From Azadirachta indica (taxonomy: Eukaryota > Streptophyta > Magnoliopsida > Sapindales > Meliaceae), in NCBI GenBank assembly GCA_022749755.1, contig CM040452.1, positions 9,566,350-9,630,349 on the forward strand: a stretch of DNA of 64,000 bases, written 5' to 3'. This document shows, one piece after another, positions 34,311 through 46,435 of the stretch; the first letter of the stretch is position 1; every line of letters starts with the position of its first letter. The notes beneath the pieces were generated by a model, which was given only the letters and a program-made list of their open reading frames with translations, did no database searches and was not told the origin of the DNA. Position numbers and translations under genes: made by a program.

Positions 34311-34744
34311 ATATCATAGAATAAATTAAAATTTAATAAAATTAAAAATAAATATAAACACTAGGAAATATACTACTTTAATTATAACTAACTAAGTTAT
34401 AAAAAAATATCTCATGGCTTTCTAACATGATATCAAAATATTAATGACAATTTCTTCTTTATTTATTTATTTTTTTTTGGGGTTAGAAAAGCAAACACAT
34501 TAATTAAAAAATATTAGTCATTGATTTTCATAAGGAATAAGTTATTAGCACTAATATTTAGAAATCCTATTATCAAAAGTTAATTAAATTTAATTACTTA
34601 TTCAATTAAACAAAAAATATTCTAAATATTTTGTATAAATTTGAGTGATTTTATGTCTCTTTACAATTTTTTAAAAAGAAAGATGGCATTATTCTAACAA
34701 AGTCAAATTTCAATAATCAAATAAAATCCTAATTTATATGTACA

Positions 34745-37700
34745 TGATGAGTGAGTATTTTACTCACAAATCAATGACCCTTAAATTAGAATATTTGTTT
34801 AATTCCTCAAGTCGTGTTATTATCTGATAAACTTTTGTGTTTATGTGTAGGAAGGCGGAAAAATACAACTTTGGGGATTAAAATGCAAGAATTAGGGGAC
34901 TCAATGCAATAAACAAAGAATTAAAGAATTTAAAATGCAAGATATGAAGACTAAAGGGACTTAATTGTAAGAAAACAAAATTTTGGGGCTACCTTATTCA
35001 TGGCACGCCCACACCCATGCTTAGTGCGGCCGCGGCTCATGCACTACCCCACTCAAAGTGAGTAAGGTAGTGCATGTGGTGTGGCCATACACAGACAGAG
35101 GCAACGGCACGACTACACCATAAATTTCATCCGCCGCATGCACCCAGGACTCTAATCGGTTGCAATGATATTCTAGACTCATTTTGAGCCCTTAGATCAA
35201 CGTTGGATGAACAAATTTGTTTAATCCTATATTTACATCATTTTAGGGAAGAGAGCCACCACTTATCCAAGAATAAAAAGGGGTATTTTTTTGACTGAGA
35301 AGGAGAAAAAAATGAGAGAGTTTTAGTGTGAGAAAGTGGAAGAATCAACAAATTCTTAGAGAGGATTGGAAGATCACTTGAAGAATTAGGAATTTAAAGT
35401 TCAAATCAATCTAGTTCTATCTCTCAAACTCTTAATTTCTCTTAAGACTCATTTGGACTTTAATTTTTTGTTTTAATTTATTGAATGATGAATTTCAAAA
35501 TGATATTAATGTTTGATATTGATATATTAGGCTAAGTTCTATATCCTAGGTCTTGATATAATATAGTTAGATTATGTTTTGATTGATTGAGAATTTGTTA
35601 ATACAAAGCTGTTTTATTCATTTATGTTTTCTTGTACTTAAGGCTTCTAATTTGTTGGAAAATGAATTAGTTAAAATTATATGAATGAATGCTTGGAAGA
35701 GACTAATATGTTCATTAAGATAAAGAAAACTGATATCTGCATATCAAGTAGCATACTTAGACTGTTTAGTCTATTTTGAGTATTTATTTTTTATTTGAAG
35801 TATTTTAGTTTTATTTTGAAGTGTTGAGGTGTTTCAACGAAAAAAATGAAAACGGAGCGAAAGTGCAAGTTTGCAAGCCTCTTTATTGATCTTGGGCTAA
35901 TGCTATAGTAATCAACATTCTTAACATGTTATATTAAAATAGTGATAACTTTGTCTACACAACTTGGAACCACAATCTATTTACAAAGTTAGAAACTAGA
36001 CATCTAGAACTTCAATTTGATACGACTAGGCCATGCTCATTGTTCCTCCACACAAATGAGAACAAAAGGGTGACAAGCTTGGCCATGCCAAGCCATAGCG
36101 CACCTACATTGTACATATTGCTTCTTCAATGCTCTCATGCCACCTGGTTTCAAAATTTACAATTTGGCACGATTTTTGGCCATTAGATCTCCAACTAAGG
36201 GCTTTATTTCAACTTTTCTTAAGTTTTTATGTTTTTCGGGAAAGCCACCACATCAAAAAGGAGAAAGGGGTTTTAGAGTGAGAGGTGGAGAAAAAGGAGA
36301 GAGTTCTAGTAAGAGAAAGTGGAAGAATCAACAAATTCTTGGAGAAGATTGGAAGGTTACTTAAAGAATTAGGGATTTAAAGCTTAAATCAACTTAGTTC
36401 TATCTCTTAAACTCTTAATTTCTCTTGAAATTCATTTAAATTGGTATTATTTGTTTTATTTTATTGAATGATGAATTTTAAGATGATATTAATGTTGGGT
36501 ATTGATATGCTACACTAAACTCTTAATTTCTCTTGAAATTCATTTGAATTGGTATTATATGTTTCATTCATTTACGTTTTCTTGTACTTAATGCTTTTAA
36601 TTTGTTGAAAAATGAATTAATTGAATTATTATGAATTAATAAATGCTTGGGATAGACCAATTTGTTCATTAGGGTGAGAAAAACATAGTTTATAAACATT
36701 ACGAGTCCAATAGGATATCAAAGTCCAAACAATCAATTTAACACTAAAGAAATTGAGAGACTGAGAGGTGATCAATTCTTTGATTGTTAATAACTAGTAA
36801 AACTATAGAATGTTTGATTAATTTAGTTAGATAGGGATTCCGATTAGATTAATTAAACAAGGACCTGGTTCAACATTCAGAGGAGGTAACCAAGTTAAAT
36901 TATAACTAGTGATTAGTGAACTGAAATAGAAAATATTAACAATTCTCGATTAGGATAACTATACCAATAACTACCTGAAGTCAAGGCCCTAGGACAATGT
37001 TCATATGAATTGCACATACTCGCTCTATTACTTCTGTTTCCTGTTTACCATCTCCACTTTTAATTAATGAATTCTAATTTATTATTTTGTTAATAGTTTA
37101 ATTTCTCAACCTTAGATTGTTTATATGAAGTCAATTTACCATAATTGTAATAATTAGTTTAAAAAACACAAAATCTTAATCCTCATGGGTACAGCAACCC
37201 TTTTTATCACCATACTACTTGTACGATCTTGTAAACTTGGGGGTTGTATGGCCATATAACAGAAACATAGTTTATAATATTGAGAGTTCGAAGGATATTG
37301 ATATCTAAAAAATCAAATTAATTCTAAGGAAACCAAGGAATTGGGAGGTAATTCGGTCTTCAAATATTAATAATTAGTAATTCGATCATTTGATTAATCT
37401 AGCTAGATAGAGCTATCAACTAGGTTGGTTAGATGTAAGACCTGGTTCAATCTCGAGAAAGGTAATTCGATTGATTTATAACTAGTGATTAGCGAATTAA
37501 ACAAAAAATATTAGCAATTCCTAATTAAGATGAACATAGTAAAAATTAGGTGAAATCATGGCCCTAGGACAATTTCTATGTCAATTTCAATCACTTACTT
37601 TTTTACCTCTATTTCGTGTTTACGTTTCTTGTTTTTAAATTAGCGAATTTAGTTTATTATTTCGTTAATTTCATTCCTCGAATTTAGATTGCTTAAATAA

Positions 37701-37834
37701 AGTCAATTTAACATAATTGTAGTAATTAGTTTAAAACTTGAAAAACTCAAATCTCGTACATACGACAACCTTAATTTTTACAATTTACTACTTGTACGAC
37801 CCTATATACTTATAGAAAACGTGATCAGGTAACA
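34745..37834 (+). repeat. 5' LTR of element B, split by a nested solo LTR
   Basis: Starts TGATGAGTGAGTATTTTACT and ends GATCAGGTAACA just before the PBS. Without the 1531-bp insert it is about 1559 bp, matching the same-family solo LTR at 39269-43671 (about 1587 bp without its own insert). A GC-richer block lies at 34996-35160 and a GA-rich tract at about 35280-35350. Confidence 0.75.
35731..37261 (+). repeat. Solo LTR nested in the element B 5' LTR
   Basis: TGATATCTGCATATCAAGTA to GGCCATATAACA, 1531 bp. The flanks AAAAC (35726-35730) and GAAAC (37262-37266) differ by one base, a likely diverged target duplication. Its start (AGTAGCATACTTAGACTGTT, GTGTTGAGGTGTTTCAACG) is related to the LTRs of the gag-protease element at 14804 and 20661. 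Confidence 0.7.
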
Positions 37835-37840
37835 AGCTTT

Positions 37841-37858
37841 TGGTGCTGCTAGTAGTGA
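37841..37858 (+). promoter_or_regulatory. Primer binding site of element B (diverged)
   Basis: TGGTGCTGCTAGTAGTGA lies six bases past the LTR end, in the position and pattern of the TGGCGCCGTTG-type PBS of related elements. Confidence 0.6.
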
Positions 37859-38051
37859 TTGAGAATTTTTTAGTTTTGCTATTATTTCAGTTGTGTAGTA
37901 TTGATTTCAGTTTAGGCATTTATTTTTGTTTATTTGTGAGTTTTGCAGATGTATGCAAAGAGCCCGTAGTCTCAAACTTGTTACTTCCAATCTAGAAATC
38001 GAACGAACTCTTCGCTAATTGAAAAGAGAAAGGAGGAATCGATCTAGAGTT

Positions 38052-39268
38052 ATGGCAAAGAAAGGAAATCATAGCCCACCACCACAACTCTAATAACCTA
38101 GAGCTTTTCGAGACTACTTTAGGTTAGTGGTTAATGATAATTTTTTGGAGATTCACTGATAAGCCATCAACGTAAGAAAATTTGGGCTCAAGCCTATATT
38201 GATTAACATCGTTCACCAGGATTAGTACGAGAGTTTGTCTCACGAGGACCCTAAAATCCATTTGGCTTTGTTCTTGGAAGTTTACAATACTATCAAGATG
38301 AATGGTGCGGATCAAGACCTAATTCTCATAAAGTTCTTTTCATTTTCCATAGGGAACAAATCTAGAGGATGGTTGGAATCTTTGCTGCCTGGGAGCATAA
38401 GCATATAGGAAGAATTGGCTCAAAAATATCTCACCAAGTTTTTTCCACCATTGTAGACTTTACAATTGAAGGGCAAAATCGCACAATTTAGACATTTGGA
38501 TTTTGAGCCTCTCTATAAGGTGTTGGAGCAATTTAAAGAGTTGATTGGCAAGAACGGTTTCAAATTCAGTTATTCTACTATGGGTTAAATGGTCAAACAA
38601 GAACAATTATAGATACGGCATTTGGTGGCACTCTCCTATCAAAAACAAAAGAAAAAGCCTATATATTGCCCAAAGCAATGGTGTGCAATAACTACCAATG
38701 GCCTAATAAGAGGTCAATTGTGAAGATAGCTATAGGAATCTATAAGGTAGATCCCTTAGTATCACTTTTAGCCTAAGTAACAACATTGAAAAACCAAATT
38801 CAAACCCTTACCATAAGGGTTGCATCTATAAGTCAAGAGAAAGCAATGATTACTAGTTCTTCATCTGCTAATAAAAATTTACGGGAAGAGTAGTGCTAAT
38901 ACATCAATAATCAGAGCAATTTCTAGCCAAACAATAACTTGCCAACTCACTATCATCCTAGGCTTCGTAACCATGAAAACTTCTCCCTTAGAAATCAGAG
39001 AAATGCTTTGCAACCACATCACCCACCGGGTTTCCAACATCTAATGGTGGAAAAGAAACCATCTTTAGAGGATCTTTTATGACCCTTAATAGTTAAAACT
39101 AAAAATCAATTCAACAAGGATGAAGCTCGACTTGATAACATTGAGACTCATTACACAAACATGAATGCTACAATGAAGTCCTTGGAAACTAATATTGGTC
39201 AGTTAGCAAATTTAATCAAAAGCTAATCATCCGGTAAATTCTTAAGTGACATTCTAAAGCTATCACTT
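38052..39268 (+). pseudogene. Element B gag, broken
   Basis: ATG at 38052 begins MAKKGNHSPPPQL. Recognisable blocks in shifting frames: PRAFRDYFRLVVNDN, LSHEDPKIHLALFLEVYNTI, FFSFSIGNKSRGWLESL, EELAQKYLTKFFPP, IAQFRHLDFEPLYKV. The C-terminal part has MKSLETNIGQLANLIKS near 39170-39225. It ends in the codons for KAITL, and the next codons of the family motif KAITLRSGK are found at 43674, after the inserted solo LTR. Known as the capsid of Athila/Tat-like elements. Confidence 0.75.
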
Positions 39269-40153
39269 TAATGAGTGAGTATTTTACTTACTAATCATCG
39301 ACCTTCAAACTTGAATACGTGCAAAAATCCTCAAGTTATATTATTATTTGATGAAATTTTGTGCGTGGGAAAGGAAAAAAACACCGATTCGAGGTGAATT
39401 AAGCTTGCATAGGAGCGAAAATTCTCATGCTAAGTATGGTTTACGAAAACGATTATAACTTTGTCTATATGACTCAAAATCATATTCAGTTTGTTGCATT
39501 AGAAACTAGACATCCGAAGCTTCCAATTAATATGTCATAAGTATCATAAGTCAAGGTTGAAAGCGTAGCAAGCTACACAATAGTCTTGCATGTGTGTTGC
39601 ACATCCTTTATCCAAATAGAGCAAACAGCACACATGTCGCTTATCCACAGAGATGGCACGTACACGCCTTCAACCTCGTGCATATACTGTTCACGACCAA
39701 GATGACATTTTGTTCACTTTTTGCTCAATCTAGATACTTAGATCTAAGATGGATGGCTAGATTTGGTGTTGTCTTAGGTTTTATTCATTCCATATCATTG
39801 GCCACCATAAGAAGGGAGGAAAGTTTAGTTTTTAGAGAAAGAGAGGGGTTAGAACAAAGAGGAGAAAAGTTAATCTAATCAACTTGAAGGCTTTGGAAGA
39901 AGACTTGATGGAAGATTGTTGAGGCCTTCATCAGTGGTCTATTTCCTTAAACTTTATTATTTTCATCTTGTATTTCATTTAAATTTGAATTTTTTATATT
40001 ATTTTAAGTATTATAAATTACATGATGAACTTGATATTGATAGTTGATATGTTGGGCTAAATTGTTATGTTTTAGGATTTTGATAAAGCCTAACTTAACT
40101 ACGCTTTAATCAATTATGGAATTTGTTAATGCTATGAATTTTTAATCACTTGT

Positions 40154-41552
40154 TGCTACAACTTAAAGGTTGTAACTCTCAAATATAGGTTGTCTGAAAT
40201 AATAAAGTTCGGAAGTCCGAGTGTCAGTTCACATGGAATACGTTATATAAGGTCCACAAATCCAATGTCAAATATGATGAAAATAAAATGAATTGTTTAC
40301 TTGTTGAATGTAAATTTAATATGATTAATTATTAGGGCATTAGGGATTCATTTTGTTGATAATTATAGAAATCATTCTTTACTCATCTTTTTTAACTCAA
40401 TTAAGAATTACTTAATAGATAATCTAAATCGGAAGATAAATATATTGAAATACATCACAATACCTCTTTTAAGAAAAGGTAATAAAATAAAATATTAATC
40501 ATTTAATTTATTTGTGAAAAATATAACATACCTTGTTCTTGGTTTGTAGAAAATGTGCAAGCATTCAGTGTACCTTTTGTTAACAATGAATCAAGCCTCC
40601 TAATAAACCAAAACACTTTTAAGAAATATAATTCACTCAATTGAAAAGATTTTGCATTGAGCACAACTTAGAATGATGAAAGAACAAAGCTATAAAATCA
40701 ACAAAACAACACCCTTAGCCCTACTTTCTAATTTAGAAAGATATTATTTAATTGAAGTTCAAATTACAAAAAGAAAACAGAAATGGTAAAAAATGATCTA
40801 CCTTCTCACTTCCACATCTTCCTTTATATAGGTAAAATAAAAGACATTTCACATGTGTGAACATAATTTGTCAATTTCTAATTAATCACGCTCTACCAAC
40901 TTCTAACATATTTTTGACAATAAAAACCACTGAATTTTGTAAAACCACCTTCTTCAAAGTTGTAGGTGGATAACTCATCTTTCTAATGGTCCATATGTCA
41001 CCCTTATTGCTATTTTTGAACGTAAGTTGTGTTGAAAATAGTCAAAAATGTTCAAGTCGCATTTCTTCACCGCTCTTATAGAATGATAGCTCTTTTTGGT
41101 AGTTGATCAGTTGAAATTTGAGAAAGTGCAAAACATAAATGATTTCGATCCATTTCTTAACTTTCTAAATCACCCAACTATATAATTTTTCATTATGTAT
41201 TTAGGGGTTTACGGCCCAAATACAGAAGCATGTTGGGCTGGTTCAAAGATGCACTTGAGTTTTATTGAAGCTCAATTTTGTCCCATTAATTGCTTAAACT
41301 GATCCAATCTTTTGCTTACTAAGTTGTGAAATGATGAGTTTATATTTTTTCATCCCTAGAATCGTATAAATTGATATTTTGGATTGAAAGATACGCTCAT
41401 TATATGAAACCTGTGCAAAACCGACTATTTAGTCTAATTCATGTTTTACAATTCAATATAAAGAAATATGCTTCATTACTAGGGAATAGAAGGACATTAT
41501 TAAGTGTAAATCATAATATTTCTCTTGATAAACCTACACTCTCAAACATTCA
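40154..41552 (-). repeat. Tandem LTR copy 1 (same family as 31752-33155)
   Basis: On the plus strand it runs from TGCTACAACTTAAAGGTTG to CTCTCAAACATTCA, i.e. reverse orientation to the solo LTR at 31752-33155. About 1.4 kb. It abuts the next copy with no internal region. Confidence 0.75.
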
Positions 41553-41553
41553 T

Positions 41554-42969
41554 TACTACAACTTAAAGGTTATAATTCCCAAATATAGGTTGTCTCAAGT
41601 AATAAAATTCGGAAGTTCGAGTGTCGATCCACAGGGAATATGTTATATTAAGTCCACAAGTCCAAAGATCTAAATATTACAAGTTCAAATATTCAAATAT
41701 TATAAGAAATGGAATGAATTTACGTATTATCAAATTTAAATTCAATATTATTTTATATTAGGGCATTAGGGATCCATTTTAATGATTTGTATAGAACTTA
41801 TTCTTGATCCTTTTTTTTTAAAGAAAAACACAATTAAAAATCAATAGAAGTGATCTTAATTGGATGATGAAAAAAAATATATTTAAGCACAAAGAAATCA
41901 AAAAACTTACCTTTTAGTTGATGGTGAAAAACTATAAGTTGCCTTACTCTTGATATGTAGAAAACATTCAAGCATTCAATATACCATTTGTTAACAATGA
42001 ATCAAGGTTTCTAGCAATTCAAAATCACTTACAAAATATAGTACTTAATCAATAAAAAGATTGACAATGAAGAACAAAACAAAGGATTAAAGAACAAAAC
42101 TATAAAATCATCAAAAGTTCACCCTTAACCCTAATTACGAAATTAGAAATACATTATTTAATTGAAGTTTTAATTAAAAAAAAAAGAAAACAAAGATGAA
42201 AACCAACTAATCTCCCTCCTCACTTCCACATCTTTCTTTATATAGATAAAACAAAAAACATTCCACATGTGTGAACATAATTTTGTCAATTTCCAATTAA
42301 GCACACTCTACCAACTTCCAACATATTTTTGATCATGAAAACCACCGAATTTCGTAAAGTATCCTTCTTCAAAGTTATAGGTGGATGATTCATCTTTCTA
42401 ATGGTCCATATTTCACCCTTATTTTTATTTTAGACCGTGAGTTTTGTTGAAAATAGGCAGAGATGTTCAAGTCGCATTTCTCCACCACCCTTCTAGAATG
42501 ATAGCTCTTTTTAGGAATAGACCAGTTAAAATTTAAGAAAGTACAGAACATAAACAATTTAGATACCTTTCTCAGCTTTCTAGATCATCCAACCATATAA
42601 TTTTTTGTTACATATTTAGGGAGATACGGTGCAAATACGAAGCATGTTGGGCTAGTTCAAAGATGCACTTGAGTTTTGTTGAAACCCAATTTCGTCCAAT
42701 TAATTGTTCGAACTGGTCCAACCTTTGGCTTACAAAGTTGTGAAATGATGAGTTTATATTTGTCTAGCCTAAAAATCGTATCAATTGATTATTTGGATTA
42801 AATGATACGCTCATTATACAAAATCTGCGCAAAACCGACTATTTAGTTCAATTCATGTTTTACAATTCAATATAAAGGAATATGTTTCATTATTGGGGAA
42901 TAGAAGGACATTATTAAGTGTAAATCATAATATTTCTCTTGATAAACCTACACTTTCAAACATTCATCA
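41554..42969 (-). repeat. Tandem LTR copy 2 (same family as 31752-33155)
   Basis: Plus strand from TACTACAACTTAAAGG to AAACATTCATCA. It lies head-to-tail with the preceding copy; only about one base separates them. The sequences flanking the pair share ATCACTT (40146-40152 and 42974-42980), but offset by a few bases from the LTR ends. Confidence 0.75.
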
Positions 42970-43671
42970 TTCATCACTTTTGTTTCTCTTGCACTTAATG
43001 TTGATAATTTGTTGCTTGATAAATTATTTTATTAAGCATGGATGAATTTGTACTAAGGATAGTCTATTTTGTTTATACGATTTGAAAAATACAATTTAAC
43101 ATATTAAGAATCCAAAAGGACCTCAATAACTAGATAATCACATTAACATTAGAAATTAAAGAAACAGGAGATGAGTAAAATTTTAGGAATTAATAACAAG
43201 TTAGGCTAAAAGAATGTGTAATTAATAAAGTCAGATAGAGATATTGACTATTTTATTATACACAGGACCTAATTTAACACTCAGAAAAGGGAACTGAGAT
43301 TAATTAGAACCTGTGATTGGTGCTTTAAAAATTAAAGCATTACAAATTCCAAAGTATGAGAGATATGGTGAAGGTTAGGTGAAATCAAGATCCTAGGACT
43401 ATTTGCATATCAATTTCATAGACTCAGTCTATTAGTTATGATTTTTTATTTCTTGGTTCTATTAATTAATTCAATTGCTTTTACATCTTTTAATTTTAAT
43501 CTCTATTTTCTCGCTTATTTTATTACTATTTTTCTAGATAAAATTAACCTACTATAATAGCAGTACTTAGTTTTAAAATTTAAAAACTCAGCCCTAATAG
43601 CTATGACGACTCCTTTCCACTTTACTACTTGTACGACCTCATATACTTGCGAGTTTTATGACAACGTTACA

Positions 43672-45150
43672 CACTCTAAGAAGTGGCAAGGAATTAAAGC
43701 GATTGAAGCCTAAGGAGAATGAAATGAAGAAGAGTAAAGGAAGAGGAAGGAAATTGAAGTGGAATCACAAAAAGAGGTGCTGAAATCATATGGGATCTCA
43801 TTTCTAGATAATCCTCCAATGATTGCACCATCATTGTCTTTCCTTTAGAGGTTCCTAAACAAAAAGCTTGATGCTCCATTCTACAAGTTTCTTGAAATGT
43901 TCAACAAACCTTCACATCAACATTCTGTTTGCGGATGCATTAAAGCAAATGCCTAATTATGCCAAATTCATGAAGTGATGTCAAAAAAGTGACGTTTAGA
44001 GGAATATGAAATAGTTAAGTTTACTAAAGAGTGCAGCTCAATTCTCCAAAGAAAATTACCAAAGAAGGACAAGGATCTGAATAGCTTCATTATTTCGTGC
44101 ATTATTAGTAATTCAAACTTTGAGAAGGCTTTATGTGATTTAGTGATGAGCAGTAATTTAATACCTTTTTCGATTTTTCAGAAATTTGGCTTAAAAGAAG
44201 TCAAGTTGGTGACCATTTTATTACAAATGCCAGATCGCCCAATCACTTATCCACGTGGGATTATTGAAGATGTGCTAGTAAAGCTGGATAAGTTCATCTT
44301 TTCGATCGACTTCTGGTGTTCGATATGGAAAAAGATTGTGAGATTCCTATCATACTCGAAAAACCATTCTTGGCTACTGGTAAGGCATTGATCAATGTGC
44401 ATAATGGAAAGCTCACACCAATAGTTAATGAAGAAGAAGTAAAATTCAACATTTATAACAATTTGAAATTTCCAGATGAGATACATTCTTGTAACCGAAT
44501 TGATTTAATTTCATATTGTGTTAAAGATATGCTTTATAGCATGAAACTAAATGATTCTTTAGAGCATTGTATTATGAAATCTTTGACTAGGAAAGAGGTT
44601 TTGAATTCTTTGAATGTTTATAATACTCTTGATGATGTATGTGAGAAGTTGATGGATCATATGTGTGCTTTGGAAGCCTTTCTGGCTGGCAATATTGTTT
44701 ATAATAATTTTTGTGAGCTTACATTGAATGATGATGAGATATATTCTAAGAGGACTTGAAAACCCCTAGTTATTACTCATGATGGGCTTACTTTGAAGCA
44801 ATTACCAGAGCAATTGTAGTATACATTTCTGGATGAAGGTTTCGCCCTCTATGTAATCATTTCAGCATATTGGGGGGTTTAGAGAAGATATAAATCTGTA
44901 TTAGGTTGGTCGATTTCTAACACGAAGGGTATTAACCTTACCATTTGCATATGCAAAATTCTGATAGAGGCAGCCATCCATTAAGCATCAAAGGTGGCTT
45001 AACCCAGCTATGAAAGAAATGGTTTGTGCTAAAGTTTTGAAGCTCTTTAATACTGGTATTATTTATGTTATATCTGACAGTTAATAGGTGATTCCAGTAT
45101 AAGTGGTACCGAAAAAGGTTAACATAACAATGGTGAGAAATGACAAAGAT
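43672..45150 (+). pseudogene. Element B pol: protease region, broken
   Basis: Starts in the codons for TLRSGKELKR (43674 on). The protease active-site block reads ALCDLVMSSNLIPFSIFQKF (about 44128-44187), where related elements have DLGASINLMP, so the catalytic glycine-containing motif is lost. It continues GLKEVKLVTILLQMPDRPIT and YPRGIIEDVLVKLDKFIF. The open frame 44316-44759 gives DCEIPIILEKPFLATGKALI and a following linker (EVKFNIYNNLKFPDE). Frameshifted between these parts. Confidence 0.75.
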
Positions 45151-45159
45151 GAGCTCATT

Positions 45160-45770
45160 TCTTCAAGGACAGTCATAAGGTGGTAAATGCGCATTAATTA
45201 CAGAAATCTAAACAGAGCTACTCAAAATGATCATTTCCTGTTACTATTTATTGACCAAATGCTTAACCGTCTTGCTGGATTTAAGTATGACTATTTCTTA
45301 GACGGGTATTCAGGGTACAACCAAATGGCTATAACACCAAAATATTAGGAAAAAACTACCTTCACATATCTATACGGTACATTTGCTTTCCATCGCATGC
45401 ATTTTGGACTATGTAATGCTGCAGCAACTTTTCAACGATGCATAATGGCAATTTTTCTAAACATGGTGGAAGACATTATAAAGGTGTTTATAGGTAACTT
45501 TTTGGTGTTTGGAACTTCATTCAATCATTGTTTATATAACATATCCCTTGTGTTACCACAGGGTGAAGAGAAGAATTTGGTGTTGAATTGGGAGAAATGC
45601 CATTTCATGGTAAAAGAAGGTATTATTCTTAGGCATTGTGTATCACAAAAGGGCGTGAAATTGATAAGACAAAAATTGAAACTATTGAAAATCTCCCTCC
45701 TTTAACCAATGTCAAGAGAATTCAAAACTTTTTGGGTTATGCCGGGTTTTATCGAATGTTCATTAAAGAC
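45160..45770 (+). pseudogene. Element B reverse transcriptase, catalytic box mutated
   Basis: Blocks in order: FIDQMLNRLAGFKYDYFLDG, YSGYNQMAITPK, KTTFTYLYGTFAFHRMHFGL, CNAAATFQRCIMAIF. The metal-binding box, VFMDDF in relatives, reads VFIGNF at about 45484-45501, so both aspartates are lost. Then NLVLNWEKCHFMVKEGI and, after a shift at about 45640, FLGYAGFYRMFIKDFSKI. The main open frame is 45397-45705. It cannot polymerise DNA. Confidence 0.82.
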
Positions 45771-46435
45771 TTTTCAAAGATAGTAAAGCCTTTATATAGT
45801 TTGCTAGAAAAGGATGCTCAATTCAAATTTGATGAGGCTTATATGGTAGCATTTGAAACTATCAAGAAAAAAATTAATTTCAACTCTAATCATGGTTATT
45901 CCAGATTAGAAGAAGTCATTTGGAATCATGTGAGATGCAAGTGACTATGTTGTAGAGGCTATGTTAGGGCAATAGAGAGACAAGATTTTTTAAGCAATTT
46001 ACTACCCAAGCTGAACTTTGAATTATGCATAACTAAACTACACTACCATGAAAAAAGAGATGTTGGTATAGTGCTTGTATGTGGCAAGTTTCATTCATAC
46101 ATCATCAGTTCTAAAGTAATAATCTTCACGAATCATGTAGTTATCCATCATTTGTTTATAAAGGAAGATATAAAACGAGGTTGAGTCGATGGATTCTATT
46201 ACTTTAAGAGTTTGACATTAAGATAAGGGATAAGAAAGGCAATGAAATTTTGCGGTCAATTATCTTTCAAGGTTGAAAGTGAATAAGAAAACAAAAGATT
46301 CAACCATTCATCAGTCATTTTCAGTGAGCAATTGTTTGTAGTGGATTCCAAACTTTTATAGTATGTTGATTTCGTCAATTATTTAGCATTTAGAGCATTA
46401 CCACCTAATTTTTCATTTCATCAAAAGAAGTTCTT
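45771..46435 (+). pseudogene. Element B RNase H region, broken
   Basis: Follows RT (KPLYSLLEKDAQFKFDEAYM). Weak, shifted matches to the RNase H of related elements, for example a VIIFTNHVVIHHLFIKED-like reading at about 46120-46160 (family DHAAL-YL). Many stops. Confidence 0.55.

Larger units (their letters stand above)
28799..34744 (-). mobile_element. PIF/Harbinger DNA transposon remnant with nested solo LTRs
   Basis: The left edge starts GGGCCCGTTTGATTTGTGAT, like plant PIF/Harbinger terminal repeats (GGGCC-TGTTTG). Two minus-strand gene remnants follow the usual Harbinger pair: a DDE transposase (29215-30622) and a Myb/SANT-like protein (33280-34310). Two solo LTRs lie between them. The matching terminal repeat on the right was not found; the next LTR element starts at 34745, so the right end may be lost or diverged. 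Confidence 0.7.
39269..43671 (+). repeat. Solo LTR of the element B family at the gag-pol junction (itself interrupted)
   Basis: Starts TAATGAGTGAGTATTTTACT and ends GACAACGTTACA. It aligns with the element B 5' LTR. The flanks CACTT (39264-39268) and CACTC (43672-43676) are a 5-bp target duplication with one mismatch. Removing it restores GCT ATC ACT CTA AGA AGT GGC, coding for AITLRSG. It contains the 40154-42969 tandem LTR pair. Confidence 0.75.

Noticed and set aside
34745..43671. A short LTR element formed by 34745-37834 and 39269-43671
   Set aside because: No purine tract precedes 39269, and the sequence after 43671 resumes the gag-pol reading TLRSGK, so the second LTR is an insertion, not the 3' LTR.
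44247..44486. 79-codon minus-strand frame
   Set aside because: Antisense to the element B protease region, which has clear plus-strand motifs.
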